Origin: Physcia stellaris
Lineage: Eukaryota; Ascomycota; Lecanoromycetes; Caliciales; Physciaceae
Assembly: GCA_018902385.1 (NCBI GenBank)
Contig: JABSSW010000013.1
Span: forward strand, 558,001 to 622,000
Direction: 5' to 3'
DNA length: 64,000 bases
This document shows, piece by piece, positions 32,349-46,200 of this stretch. The notes under the pieces are model-generated. The model saw nothing but the letters and a program-made list of their open reading frames with translations. It did not search any database and was not told the origin of the DNA. The translations under genes were made by a program, and so were the position numbers. Numbering within the stretch: position 1 is the stretch's first letter; each line of letters opens with the position of its first letter.

Positions 32349-34072
32349 GTTTGCTCAAAAGCCGTTCAAGGCAAGCCGTGGAGCCCACTGTGGGTTACTC
32401 ATACTTATATTGTCCGTCTAGGTCGAACAGACTCCATCAGGTCCGATTACTATTAATATGGGGTCCTTCAAGTCGAACCCACTGTAGGTAAGGTCGCTAG
32501 GGAATCCCGATGGGAGAAAGTATCAACGGCAAGGTGGGGAAACTCGGCTGTTAGGTTGTGTGTCATGTCACCACTGGATCGCCTAGGCTCGCTAGGTACT
32601 CGCACTCATGCAGAGCAAGCCGAGGAAGCGAGCCCTTGACATACTCGAGCAGTTTGAAGGTACTCGTATGAGTGAAGTACTTGGTGACTGTAGGCTTGTG
32701 GAAGGTCTGCGGCACAGAGTCAGGAATTGAACAATCACCTTCAGACCTGTACCTCTCACAAGTTTATCTCCTATCTTTCCAGCTGCTCGTTTCGCCACTA
32801 CTTCCACGGGTTCTCGCATGCCCTTTCTTTTGGAGCGCATTGAGCCACGGAAACATCCTTTGCGATCTTCTTATTATTCCCTACTCGTCAACGATCCGAG
32901 GGGTATTGGGTACCTTGCCTCGCACATGAGCCCACGAGGCCACTTACTCTCACAATCAACCTCATTACCGCTGCCTGGATTCAGAGCTTTCCAAATGCTT
33001 TCACCATGTCGGGCAACCGGTGGTACACGGCCCGAGTCAACGCTAAGTGAGTACGGAAGTACGACAGGCCAGGTTAAGGGATATTCAGCTCAGTTGGTAT
33101 CGAATCTCGTAAGAATAAAGTAGGGTGACTCGAGGGTGTGCTCCGATAAGTTTAAGCTTTCTGTGAGTGGCCAAAGTAGATGCTCGGTTGGTGCGAACGT
33201 CTCCATCGTCTGTTATCACACTAGGAAAGACCACCGGCAGCGTGGAGTAGTAATGTTGTTGTGGATGACAATAGGTACACGAGGTACAGTACCTTAATAT
33301 GTACGAGTAGAGTATGGGTGTGAAGGACTGTAGCGGCCCAATCGTTGCCGAGCGGATATATCTATTCGAAACGCTAAAAGACTTTACAGCACAGTAAATG
33401 TTCGCCTGGCGTCGATACTTTCAGGCGTTCCTGATGCGTGGCTGCACGGCTTCGTCATTGGACAGCAAAGAGTGATCTGGACTCTGGAGGGTGTCTGTAC
33501 GGCTTCAATGGACATCTGACAGTCTTCAAGGCATCGTCACGGGTTCGAACTCCTCAGAGTCGTTCCTTCCTGGCTTTCAAGGACAAGGGTGAAAGCTCAC
33601 CATGCCTACGATGAGACAGACCATCTAAGAAGAACCAGTAATCACATTAGTTCGGCGTTCTGCTGGCCTTGAAATGTAGGCGATGCAGGGCTCTCACTCT
33701 CAGACGCCCGTTTAGAGACTCGAGTCCGTTTAAAGACTGCAGGTCTTTGTGGATGTAAGCCAATCGGCCAATTTCCAGTCTTGTATCCCTGCTGCTCCCT
33801 TTCGTTTTCTACATATGATACTGATCGTATGATGTGGTAGGCTTATTATAGTGATCGTTTAGAGCATTCTCTCTTAAAAATCTGCTTATATGTTTCCTTG
33901 TTTTCCGCTCCTGTCATTTTGTTTCTTATTCCGCTGTGTTCCTGAGTTCCCTTGAATCATTATTTGATTCTGCATCAAGCACCGTGATTCGATCCAGCGT
34001 CTATCGATTCGGCTATTCTCTCGGTAGACACAACCATTTGTTTTGGTTGGACTTTGCAAATCCAGACACACT
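32349..34072. other. Intergenic region between divergent hydrolase and rhodopsin-like genes
   Basis: 1.7 kb with start codons of two opposite genes at its ends, so it holds both promoters. No coding frame is convincing. A tRNA-like stretch at 33480-33561 was examined and rejected (see rejected list). Short CCCACTGTGGG-type inverted motifs occur near 32387 and 32470. Confidence 0.5.
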
Positions 34073-35624
34073 ATGACTGGCTCTGCAATTATAGGACAAC
34101 CACCAAGCAATCAGGATGATTTCGACATCATCCGTGGACTCCTCCGCGTTATGGGAATCCCTGATAATTTGGTTGATCCTGCAAAGGGTTTGCCATTACC
34201 CGTGAAGCGTCCTACAGATGATCACTATCCGGATAGCTACCTCAACCAGGGTCCTCGAATAGTTGCGGCGATGTGCGTGGCCATCCTCTTGGTTCTCGCT
34301 ATAACGGGAGCTAGGGTGGCGTTGAGATTTTTCAGAAAAGACCTACATTGGGGCTGGGAGGATATTGTAATCTTACCTGCCGCGGTTTGTGCCCGACCAG
34401 TTCAAAGATGGACGAGGCATGGCTGAAGACTCTATCTAGCTCGGCGTCGTATCATGGCTTTCTATCGTCATCGCCATGGTTGCCTATGGTGGTGCTGGAA
34501 AACACATTTACGATGTCACGTATCTAGAATTTCATTGGTTCATTCGGGTGAGAATACCACAGTTCTCTTCAGAACTTTGATACTGATCATATGCTACTGT
34601 AGCTCGCGGCTGTCGACCAATTCCTCTTCTGGCTTACGGTAGGGTTTATCAAGATCTCAATAACTTTGTTTAACCGACGGCTCACCGGCCTAACATCGAA
34701 TCGCTGGATGATTGCGCACAATGTATTCCTTTGTCTACTCATAGTATACATGATCACCGCACTGTTCCTCAATACTCTTAGCTGTGTGCCCCCGTTGTCG
34801 CAATTCAGCTTAATAAGGTACGGCTCCCTGCCTACAGCACCCAGATGTATGAATGCGAACGCGGTTGGAATCGCTCTCAGTATAGTTCACATCGCATTCG
34901 ACTTCGCCCTTCTCTCCGTACCTCTGATTGTACTTTGGAAAATCAAGATGTCAACAACGAAGAAGCTGCGTGTCAGTTTTCTATTCTCTGTTGGGGCAAT
35001 CTCATGTATCGGTAGCGTGATGAGGCAGATCAAGCAGTACCGTACATCTATTGATACAACATGTCAGTCAATACTATATGCGTAGACCCGGCTCAGGTTC
35101 CTGACTGACAAGTCGTTGGGTGAATAGGGGACCTAGATGTGATAAATTGGACCACCGTTGATATTTTCTTCGCCATCACCGCCGCATCTCTCCCGGTTCT
35201 CAACAGCATCATTCCTCAGCGCTGGCGCGCCTCGTCGAATAGCCTTCCACGGTTGGTCTCTTGGTCCGGGCGTCGAGGTAGCCACAACGAGTCCAGGCGC
35301 CAAGAGAGCGAGGACACTTTTCAGCCTCTTGCGCCCTTGAGCCGAATCTCACAGCTCAATTTCCATAACGAGCAATTACTGAACTATGACAGCCAGGAGA
35401 CTATCCAAGGGGGTGATTTTGTCACCAAATCTGACAGCAAGGATGTTGTACCGAAGTTGGAATTCCAGAGGGGAGCTTCGTTAGAGGATGACCGTGATAT
35501 TGAGAAGTACATTCAACCTACGGATACTTCCTTTGAGTCAAGGTGGGACGGCCGGACAGAACTCCAGCCACCGTACCCAGCGTATCGACCTGGGTCGTCA
35601 CTCGCTATCTCATCTACCCATTAA
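34073..35624 (+). CDS. Fungal rhodopsin-domain (PTH11-like) integral membrane protein
   Basis: Four exons: 34073-34384, 34440-34547, 34603-35062 and 35128-35624, giving 458 residues; introns are 55, 55 and 65 bp. The N-terminal 60 residues are polar, then about seven hydrophobic helices follow, starting with IVAAMCVAILLVLAITGARV and ending with TVDIFFAITAASLPVLNSII. Diagnostic features of the fungal rhodopsin domain family are visible: WGWEDIVILPA after helix 1-2, GGAGKHIYDV in the extracellular loop, FLFWLTVGFIKISITLFNRR, and QYRTSIDTTWDLDVINWTTV. The C-terminal 130 residues are cytoplasmic, polar and Ser-rich. There is no CFEM domain. Related proteins act in surface or host sensing, but most members are uncharacterised. 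It is the last recognisable host gene before the AT-rich block. Confidence 0.9.
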
Positions 35625-36240
35625 GTAAGCTGTTGTTTTATAGCGTTATGTTGAATTTCAGAACATTGGGTCACAATTTGCATTGGGAATACCCGTCTAG
35701 CGAGGCGTTGTGTTTATCTAAGTAGAGAAGCAAGCCGAAATATCTACTCTAATCTCTTACCTGCAGTCTTTATGATGGTCTTGGGCTCGCACGTATAATC
35801 ATCTTACTTTCATGATACCGAGTAAGAATACAAAGGCAAACCCCCTCTCCTCTTCGTACCCTCTCCAATGTATGATGCAGCAGTTTTCATGGGGGGTTTC
35901 TGACGATTCTGGTACGCCTGAAGTGTAGAATCGATCTGACATCACCAATCTACCGACGTCTGCAAGCCTTGATGTTATGTCAGCAGCCAATGTTATCTAA
36001 AAGTGATATATGCACCTTGTAATAGATGTCAGTGTACATATGGTCTCATAGGGGGTTCAACCAATACTAATAGAGACGGTCAGATCAGAGCGTAACGAGC
36101 CGATATGCTCCTCGATACGTTTCTCGCTACACTGCTCGATATGCTCGATACGCTCGATACAGATGTGATCGCTCTTTTGCAAATGCCGATACACATGCTC
36201 GATACACTCGTAAACTCGTTCACGTCGCTTGATTGTTGAT
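35625..36240. other. Flank between last host gene and AT-rich isochore
   Basis: About 0.6 kb of normal composition downstream of the rhodopsin-like gene. It has no gene. Its right end holds GCTCGATAC repeats and then composition switches abruptly near 36240. Confidence 0.6.
36104..36210 (+). repeat. GCTCGATAC short repeats at isochore border
   Basis: Three perfect-period copies of the 9-mer GCTCGATAY lie at 36134-36160. Related CTCGATAC or CCGATAC units occur around 36110, 36186 and 36197-36205. They retain CpT, so they lie outside the hypermutated block that begins about 30-40 bp later. Confidence 0.75.
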
Positions 36241-37739
36241 GATTAATTTGAAACGTTAAAATGTTTGATTCATTTTTAAAAATGAAAATTTGTTTATTTG
36301 ATTCATTTTTTGAATAGACTTTTGAATGTCAATTTGTTGTTTATTCATTTGGCTCATCAAAATATTACATCACGATTCAAAATGTCTAAAGCATTCAAAG
36401 TCGTCAAAGTCAAAATTTCGAAAAAACGTTCAAAGTTTTCGATCAAAATTTTCAAAAATCAAACGAAAAAAACTTTTTTTTTTTCGTTGTTTTCACGTTC
36501 GAAAACGTCATTTATTCATTTTTGTTTTGAGCGATCAAAAATCGAATATTGAATTGAAAATTGATTCAAATTTTGAAAAAGCATGAAAACATTAAAACAA
36601 ACGTTTGAACGAAATTTGTCGACTTGATACAAAAAAAAACGAAAATCGAATGATGCGAACGAACGACATTCGAATTGTTGAAAAATAATGCGAAATTCGA
36701 ATTTTACGTTTTGAATGAAAAAAAACGTATTCAAACGAACATACGCAATTATGATAAAAACATTAAAAATCAAATTCGAATCATGAAAAAAAATTGACGC
36801 AAAGCGCATGATATTTTAAATGAAATTGATCAAAATATTATCGTCAAAAATCAAATACAAAAAAATTTTGAACTGTACGTTATTTGAATACAAAAAATGA
36901 AAAAAATGTGTTTTTTTTATTACGATTTGAAAATCATGATTGACGAACGAATGCTCGTTATCAAAAACGTTGTGAATAACAACAATAACAATTTTTTTGT
37001 ACATAATTTTTTGAAATTTGAACGAAATGCAATCAATTTCGATGTTGACGTTTTTATCAACACGCAATTGAACGAGATTATGAACGAAAAAAACGACGAC
37101 TCGTCGAATGAGAAAAAAAACGTGAAAATCGACGAATTTGACGAAATTGATGAATTTGACGAATTCGAAAATCGAATCGATTCGACATTACGTTTTTTTA
37201 TTCAAAATTTTGCTTTTGCATTTGATTTTGTTTTTATTTCTGTTTCAACAACAACAATTCGTGAAATTTTTCGATCAAGATCGATTTTTACGAGCAAATT
37301 TATTTTTCAAAACGTCGTCGCAATTTCAGTTCGTCGTCGTTCAAATGTGAAAAATGTATTCGATGATTTCGCGAAAAATTACGAAACGTTCAAACGATGA
37401 ATGTTGAAAAAAACGCATTAAAAATGCAAATATTCAAATCATCAATAAACGAAACATACAAATTAAAAGTGATTTTGATAAAACGCGTCTGAAATTCGAA
37501 AAAAAACAATATCGAAACAATCAACGTTCGAAATTTCGTCAACAAACGATAACAATGAGATTTCGTCAAAATAAATTGAATTTGAAACGTGAAAAAAACG
37601 ATTTGACGTTCATTCAAAATAAAATAATGATAAATTTGACAAATGATGATCAACATGTAATGAATATTTAATTGATTAATTCAAAACGAATTTCGATATC
37701 GAAAAATATGTCAAATGCATTGAATTTTGATTTTCGCAT

Positions 37740-38036
37740 TTGCAAATGTTTGATCGAAAAATTTGATCGAATTTCGATAAAATTATATTAAACAATTCGA
37801 TCATCGAAATTCGATAAATTATAAAAACGATCAATTTGATCACGTCAACATCAAATTTTCGATTGAATTCAACAAATTCATATTTTCGAATAGATTTCGA
37901 AATGTGTGTACGATTGAACAGATTGATTGACTATATAAACAAAAATTTGTAAAATAGTTAATTTTGCAATTATTAATCTAATCGTACAATCGTTTTTGTT
38001 ATACATTTTTGATGTCACATTTTTTGAATTTTACAT
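37740..38036 (+). repeat. LTR-like repeat, left copy (related to LTR of the 42919-49541 element)
   Basis: Its 3' 200 bp match the right copy closely: shared blocks include TGTGTACGATTGAACA and TTTTTGTTATACATTTTTGA, ending TTTTACA. The order of blocks also follows the LTRs at 42919 and 49233, so it is probably a diverged LTR of that family. The left limit is approximate. Confidence 0.55.
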
Positions 38037-38325
38037 TATTCGAAAATTTTTTGAAATTTCTAAAATTTTTTTCAATTCAGAATTCAAAATAAATTTAAAT
38101 TTTACATATTCGCGCGAAAATTAACTGTTTCAAATAAAATGTGAATTTTTTGTCGATCAAAAAATCGCAACATCATCATACAAATTTTTTGTATACATTC
38201 AAAAGCAATTAGCGTTTATTTTTAGCGTCAAATTCATCAAAATCGAAATTTTGTTGTTTTCGATCATCAATCAACGATTTATCGCATATGATACACGTTT
38301 TTCAAAATCATGTAAATCGACGATT

Positions 38326-38575
38326 TTGTAAAACATTCAAAATTCATGTCAACGAAATATCGAGAAAATCAATTTGATCAAATCAACAACAAATTTTCGA
38401 TTCAATTCAACAAATTCATATTTTCGAATGTGTTTCGAAATGTGTGTACGATTGAACAAATCAATTGATTATATAATTGAAAATTTGCAAAATAATCAAT
38501 TATGCAATTATTGATTTAATCATACAATCGTTTTTGTTATACATTTTTGATGTCACATTTTTGAATTTTACAAAT
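38326..38575 (+). repeat. LTR-like repeat, right copy
   Basis: Begins TGTAAAACATTC, like the family's TGTAAAAAAT start, and ends in a TTTTACA-type terminus. It is a direct repeat of 37740-38036, about 540-590 bp apart. The pair could bound a short non-autonomous element or be two LTR remnants. Confidence 0.55.
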
Positions 38576-39458
38576 TTAAAACATGTTTACGATATTACAT
38601 TTATTGTTTCGACGATTTTACATTTCATCGTCGTGCAAATCGTGTGACAAATCGTTTTGAAAAATAAAATTGAAATTTCAAACGAGCGATTTTGTCAACG
38701 ATCAAAATTTGATTTTTAATTTTCGTGTTGTTTTGTGCAGTTTTTTTTTTTATAAATTTTTCAAATATTCGATTTATTTCATTGTAAACGTGTTCAAATA
38801 AATATTCGTTTTTTTCAAAATTTTTAGAAAATTTTTTTTCGTCAATGACGAAAACGTGAAAAATGATGCAAACGTTGATTCAAACAACGACATAAACGAT
38901 ATTTTGTTCAATGTGAATCGCAATGCGAAATTTTTTCAAAAATTGAAAACGATTTTTTAAATATTTTATCGCGTGTTCGTTTCGAATTTTAATGCGATTC
39001 AAATTGTAATTGAAATTTCGATTCGAAATCGATTTATTATGAAATTTTTTGTACGAAATCATCAATCAATCGTGCAACGAATATTCAACATTTGTTCATA
39101 TTCATTCGTCGACAATAAATAGAAAAAAACGATGTTTGTAAAAATTAATTTCTAAAAAACAATGAAAATCGTGACGATTTTCGTTGAATTCATTGACGTA
39201 ATCGATGATTTGTTTATCGTGAAAAATATTGACGATTTGTACATTGATAAAATATTTGTTCTTTCGATCGAAAAAAACGTTTTCGTAATAGTAAAATTTT
39301 TCGAACAGAAATATAATTGTTTCATCAATCATACATCAATCGTCACGTCATTCAAACGATGTTTCAATATTTTCAATTCATTGCTTTGCAGTTTCACGAA
39401 TTTCATTGTTTTCAATTGATCATTTGATGTGATTTTTTTGCATTTTCGATTCGAAAAT

Positions 39459-39651
39459 TGTTATGACGCAAAATCAAATTAAATGATTTGAATTTAGATC
39501 GAATATTTTGCAAAACATTTGACAAAAATTCTGTCATCATTTCGTATTAAATGAATGATGATCAAACAATTGATTCGCAATTATTGTACATAAATTGACA
39601 TTTTGTCTTTCATAGTTTTTAAATCAAAAAATTCACACTTTACGCATAACA
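39459..39651 (+). repeat. LTR, second Gypsy family, left copy
   Basis: A 193 bp sequence with perfect 7 bp terminal inverted repeats, TGTTATG at the start and CATAACA at the end. It is closely matched by 55799-55992 in the same orientation. Confidence 0.85.
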
Positions 39652-42600
39652 ATTGATAGCATCATTCAAACGATAATTTGTACGTAAACAAAACGACATC
39701 ATTTTTTGTCTTTTAACGTATCAATTTTCGAACAATTTTGCATTTTGTATGCAAATCAACTGTTCATCAATATTTTTCTCACGATCGCAATCAAAGATTT
39801 GATTATCATTTGATTGACGTTTCGATCGACAATCAATCATTCATTTTCATCAACAATCAATATTCATTTGAAAATGAATCATTCAATCACGTTTTCTCGA
39901 CTTTTTACAATTTTCAATAGAGACGACTGATTTCTTTTTCAAATAGTTGAACATTTCAAATTTTCGTTTGAATTCGTGTTGTCATCGCTCAATGACGACA
40001 CATTTGAGCGTCAATTCATCATCGAATTTTTGTTTGATTCGAACAATTCAATTTAACGATTTTATTTGTTTTTTCATCAACAAATAATTTGCTCAACAAA
40101 TTTTGAAAATTTCAACTCGTTTCTTTTTTTTTTTTATTTTGTTTATCATCATTTTATTTCAAATTTCAATACGACACATCATTTTCATTTAAATCATTTT
40201 GATTGTTTTCACATCACAAATCATTCGCATTGCGTTTGAGTTATTCGATTATATCGATTCAATTAATTCAATTTATTTTGTCAATACATTTGCAAAAACT
40301 ATTGTGAACAATATCGTAATTAATTGTTTTAAATCAACATCGTTGTCAATTATTAATTATTCAATTTCGACAAACATTGTTTACTCAACAAAATGAATCG
40401 TCGACAAAACTCGTTTTCGCAAAAATTTTAAAATTTTCGTGATCGTCATCGAAACGTATCGAAACAATCAATCATTTCTCGATTGAATTAATGATCGAAT
40501 TACGTCATTCATTTTTGATTTAAAATCGACGATTGCAAATATTTTTTTGATATTTTTACGTTCATTTTTCGAAAAATTTACGTCGTAGATTTCAAATCAT
40601 TTCGTCGACGTCGTTTTTTCAACGACGAGACAACATCATAGTTTCGCTCAATATTATTTTTCGAAACACAAAAAGTATCGAATTTATTTTTGCATTCAAT
40701 TCAAACATGACGAATGAAAATAACAATTGACAAAACATTGAATTCACTCAACAACAATGACAAACATTGCAAATTTTGTTCGAAAATATCAAAAACAACA
40801 TTCAAACAAAATTTCAAAAATTCGTCGAATCATCAAATTCAATCGAATTTTTTGACAATGATGATGACGTCAAATGAAATGCTCAAAAAACAAAATTCTT
40901 TGATTCGTGATACGAAGAAAAGAACGCTATTATCGACAATTCGATCGAGCATTCGAGCAAAAATACATATTTTCGAAATGTTCATCTTTACATTGAAAAA
41001 ATTAAAAATATGACATTGTTCAAAAATGTTGATGTGATTCGAACAAATTTTTATAATTGCATGCGTGATCACGCGTTACGTTAATACACAAAAATAATCA
41101 ACGATGATCAAAAACGATTGATCAAATTCGAAAATGACGTAAAAAAATGAAAACGTTTGTTGTTGAAACGATGAAAAAAATCGTCATCAACAACGTTGAC
41201 GATCATCACGAAAAAAAAATACACGATAAAAAATGCTCGTCGACATCGCGAATCATTCGATTTCGTTGAAATTATAATCAAAAAAATTAAATCGACAATA
41301 ATGTCAATTTACTCGCAATTGTATTTAATTTACAATGAATTGAAATTGAAATTTCGACGAAATTTGATTAAATCGACAAAAAAAACTACAATGAACGAAT
41401 TTCTTCAACAGTTAAATGATAAAAAAAAAATATGATAAAACATCGAAAATCAATATCGTTTTTATTTTCAACACGAAGACGAACGTCGTTTTCAACTCAT
41501 TTATCGTTTTCAATTATCAATTTTGTCAATATCATTCGATTCGTATAATACTTTCTTTGCTATCAATGAGCGTGTAGATTACGAAAATTTCAATGATTTT
41601 TTTTTCGCAATTTCGTCAAATTCAATATTCGACATCGTATCAATTTGAAAGACAAAATAACGTTTACATTTTTCAACAAAATTTATATCAATCAAATTAT
41701 TCAAATCGACAACAATCGACACAAAATATGCAAAAACGTTTATACGAAAATCAACAATATCGATTTCAACAAACGCAACAAAGCGAAATTCAAAAAAATC
41801 GAAACACGTTCGATTCGCGATTTCAATATTCGCAATTTTTACGTTTTAATCAATATTTTGTTGATTTTTCAAATTGATTTTCGTTTTCGTTTAAACAAAA
41901 TATTTATTTCAATCAAAATGAAACGTTTAATCAAAATGAAACATTATATCGACGAACGTATTTTGCGAAAAAAAAAAAAGCAAAAAACAATTATTCAAAC
42001 GATGAAAAAAACTATCAAAATGATCACAACATGAATATTGAGAACGCGTCAAAAATATCTATGATAAATGATGAATATCATGACGAAAAGCATTTCGAAA
42101 CTCAAAAATTTAATGAAAATTATGTGACTCATGAATCATTTGAATATTTTGTGAATATTTCAATCAAACAAACAAAAATTTATTCATGCAAACGTTGTCA
42201 ATCGAAATTTTATTTTAATAACAAATTTCATCGACATTTGCGTTCGTGTCAAACAATTTCGACTAAATTTGACACATCATCGACGAAAAATGTTCATAGT
42301 TATCAAACTTTTACAATACAATCAAACGTCAAAGCAAATACACGATTCAATTTCGAATTTCGCTCGTGACGTTACGTCACGATGAAAATCAACATTGAAC
42401 AATGTTTCACGAATATGTGCGTCGATATCGAATGCGATGCGTCATTAATCGATCGTAAATTTCTGATGCAAAAAATATTTGATTATCAAATTCATGCGCG
42501 ACAAATTATGAAATTTCTCAAAATTCGCGACATTGAAAACGTCGTTGTAAACACGACGAATCATATTTCATTAATTTTTCAAATTTTCGAAATTTCGATT

Positions 42601-42918
42601 AATGACGAAAATGCGATCGTCACGTTCATTCGACAAATTTACATAATGAAAAATTTGAAAACAAAATTTTTTTTTTTTGACAATGATATATTGAATTCAA
42701 AGCGAATGAATATAAATGTAAACAAACAAATGATTATCATTGAAAATTGCAAAAACATTAAAATACAATTCAATGTTATCAATGCAAATTCACAAATCAA
42801 ACGCGTGATTCGTGTCAACGAAATTATTAAAATTTCAATTAAATCAATTTTTACGATTCTTTTCAAGTTACGCGAAAAAAATAATTTATTTATTGAACGC
42901 GATTTTATGTTCACGCTT
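39459..42918 (+). mobile_element. Ty3/Gypsy fossil, 5' part (LTR, gag-like region, zinc finger, protease)
   Basis: Starts with the 193 bp LTR. The gag-like region spans about 40700-42000. A CxxC...HxH...C finger (motif CKRCQSKF) lies near 42180-42250, and a retropepsin-like domain near 42410-42900 (CDASLIDRKF). The copy stops at 42918 where another LTR begins. The part from about 40600 onward is duplicated at 49600-51990. The element is broken and heavily hypermutated; many breaks are present. Hypermutation prevents dating. Confidence 0.75.
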
Positions 42919-43238
42919 TGTAAAAAATAAAAATTCAAAATTTTCGAAAATGCGATTCGCATCTCGTCAAGCAATTCGATTATCGAAATTCGAATGATTT
43001 CGAAAAAAATCAATTTCAATCATTTTACAACTCGATCAACGATAAACTCAACAAACTCATATTGTCAGTCGAAATCGATCGAATTCGTACGATTGAATAA
43101 ATAAAATGTGAATAAAAAGCAATTGCAAAACGTAATCTGTTTTGTAACGATTAATAAATCAATATATTACATTTCAAATTATACATTTTTGATGTCAATA
43201 ATTCATTAAACTATATTATTTCTAATACGAGTTTTACA
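42919..43238 (+). repeat. 5' LTR of the 42919-49541 element
   Basis: 320 bp, starts TGTAAAAAATAAAAATTC and ends TTTTACA. It closely matches the 3' LTR along its whole length, with shared blocks such as GTAATCTGTTTTGTAACGAT. Confidence 0.85.
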
Positions 43239-46200
43239 TTCTAATCGCTATCATATCTCAAAATGATGTCACTCGTGTATATTTAACAAAATACAGTTCT
43301 GTTGTCTCGCATACATCATGTCGAGTTTTAATAATGATTTGCTCTTTGAGTTTGTCGAAAATGTTGATTTATCTTTTTGATTGATTTATTACAAACAACA
43401 AATCGAAAAAATTACAAAAAAAAAATCAAATTCAAAATTCGAATTGTCGAACGTTCGAAATTTGTAAATTTATTTCATTTGTTTTTATTTCATTTATTTT
43501 TGTTTTTGATTTTGTTTGAAAATTTTTCGTCATGAAAATCATCGAGACGACATCGAATCAATATGAAAAAAAAAATTACAAAAAGTGAAAAAAATATTGC
43601 AAACAAATGAAAAGTCAATTCACGCAAAACAACGTGAATTACATGATTCAATTTCCGAATTTAGTCAAGATCGCATATGTTGATATTTATCTTAAATCAA
43701 ATAGCAATGCGAACAAGTTTTGAGACGCAAAAATCGATTCTCATTCAAACAAACAATACATTTGAATCGAATTCAAAATTTTTTTGAAAAACGACATCGA
43801 GCGAGCAATCACGTTGCAACAAAATTTCTTGAGAAAATATCGCAAGCACAAACAAAATCACAATCAATCGATTAAAAATTACAATATCGAACGAATAAAT
43901 ATGTTTGTTGAATTGAAATTCGAATTCAAATTCACGAAAACAATGAAATTCAACGATTTTCGTGACGAATTACGTTTGAAATTTCATTGCATGCTTTAAA
44001 AAAAATTTCACAAAAACAAAATTGTTTGAACGATTCAAACGTATGAAAAACGTTCAAATTTTGAAAAAAAATTCAAAAACTTCAAAAAACGTAAAATTTC
44101 GTTCGATATTGACAATTTTGAAAACGAAAACGAAAACGAAAAATTCAAAATTGCGAAATCTAAAAATAAAAAAATCAAAAATATTAACAAAATCAATTCG
44201 AATCACGAATCAATCAAGTCGAAAAATATTCGAATGTATCGTTGATTCGTTAACGAATTCAAAAAATTCAAAACAAAAATAATTGTATAAATTGTGACAA
44301 ATCAAATCATCAAATCGAAATTTGCACAAACAAAAAAAACAAAATCATTTTCGTTGATCAAATTTTTGAACAATCAAAAAATTAATCGATTTGATGATTT
44401 TCGTTCAAATCGTTAAAAAAAAAAATTTTCGAATTTTGATTTCGATACGTCGTTTTTTTCAAACATGAACAAAAATCATGTTAACAAAAAAAAAAACGAC
44501 GCAAAAAATTTAAAAAATTTGTAATTCGTAAATGCGTTAAAATCAAAATTAACATACAAAGCAAAAATCAAATTTGAAACGAATCGAAAACAATACTCGA
44601 TACAAAAACGAAAATTAATTTGATAAATCATGTTTATGCGAAAAAATTCGATTTTCGTCGTTTCGAAATTTTAAATTGTGATGCAATAACAATTGACAAT
44701 CATCGTTTGAAAACATATGACGTTTATTTCGTACAATTCGAAATGTCAAACGTCAAAAAAATCAATCGTTTTTTCGAAAAATCGTTTTTGATCGTGAATT
44801 TGAATTGAAATTTAACGTTAAACATGTTTTGAATACAATTTTCGAAAATCAAAATGAATTGAAACGACGACAATATCAAAATTTGACGTTGCAAAAAAAA
44901 ACATTTCATTTTCACGACGAATCGTATCGAAAACATCGAATCAAAACAATTGATCATAAACGTCATCGATAACGAAATTGAAACGTATTTCATGTTCGTA
45001 CGAATGTATATTGACAAACAATTCGACATGCATGAAATGCACGTTTCAAAACGAATTCAAATAAAATTTGTTTTGATTGAAATGAAAAAAAAATTCGATG
45101 TCAAAATCACGTTTTCGATATTTTGAAAACGTATGAAAAATTCGATAACGAAAATAAAATTTACGAATTATCGAATCATGATTCAAACGATCATGTTATT
45201 GATTTAAAAAAAACAAAAAATCGTCGCATGAATCAATTTATTTTTTATTCGAAAATGAATTTCGAATATTACGTGTTTACATCGAAAAACATTTAATTAA
45301 CGATTTCATTCGATTTTCACAATTTTTTGCAAAAACGTTCATTTTGTTCGTCAAAAAAAAACGATAATTTACGATTATGCGTGAATTACAAAAATTTTAA
45401 TGTTTTCACGATAAAAAATAAATATTTTTTATCGTTAATCGATGAAAATTTAAATAAATTCAACAAAATCGTCAAATATATCAACATCGATTTGATTGTT
45501 GTTTATTATCGATTGCGTATCAAACATGAAAACGAATGAAAAACAATTTTTCGTATTCGATATGATCATTTCGAATATAACGTATTTTTTTTCGATTTCA
45601 TTAACGTTTCGACGACGTTTCAAAATTTTATCAATAAAATTTTAACGATTCGTTTCGATATTAACGTCATTGTATATTTGAATGATATAATAATTTATTC
45701 GATGAACGTCGAAATTCATGTCGACGATATCAAATGAAATTTTTAATCGTTTTAAAAAAAATAAATTATATATTGTTTTTGAAAAATGCAAATGATTCGT
45801 TGACGAAATAAATTTTTTTGAATTCGTCGTTTTTTTTCAAAAAATGAAAATGCAAAACAAAAAAATCGAAATTATTCAACAATGATTTGTATTTCGCAAC
45901 GTTTTCGACATTATGCAATTTTTCGACATCGTTAATTTTTATCGACGATTCATTAAACATTTCAATAAAATTGTTGAATTTTTGATCGTTATGTTAAAAA
46001 AATCGCAAAAATTTCGAAAAAATATTCATAAACGCAAACGAAATCAAAATCGAAATCGCAACAAATTATCGAATATTCACATTTTTTTGATCAACGAAAC
46101 ATTGAAAATTTTCAAACGATTTCGCAAAACATTTATCGAAATATCAATTTTACGTCATTTCGATTTCGAACGTGTTATTCGAATCGAAATCGACGCATTC

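Larger units (their letters stand above)
36241..39458. other. AT-rich block, unassigned, with LTR-like repeats
   Basis: Contains eroded protein-like frames at about 36300-37400 on the plus strand (one with an acidic IDEFDEIDEFDEFENR stretch) that I cannot assign, the LTR-like pair at 37740-38575, and about 0.9 kb of featureless AT-rich sequence after it. A retrotransposon origin of the coding-like part is likely from context only. Confidence 0.5.

Noticed and set aside
33480-33561. tRNA-like stretch: 7 bp end pairing GACTCTG/CAGAGTC and a GGTTCGAACTCC box
   Set aside because: The length would suit a Ser or Leu tRNA, but the T stem pairs badly and I could not fold a D arm or an anticodon arm. 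At most a degenerate tRNA relic or coincidence.
36298-37400. Plus-strand frames of 84-167 codons at the start of the isochore, considered as host genes
   Set aside because: They are Asn/Phe/Ile/Lys-rich as any frame is in this AT-rich DNA. No domain, splice pattern or start context supports a living gene.
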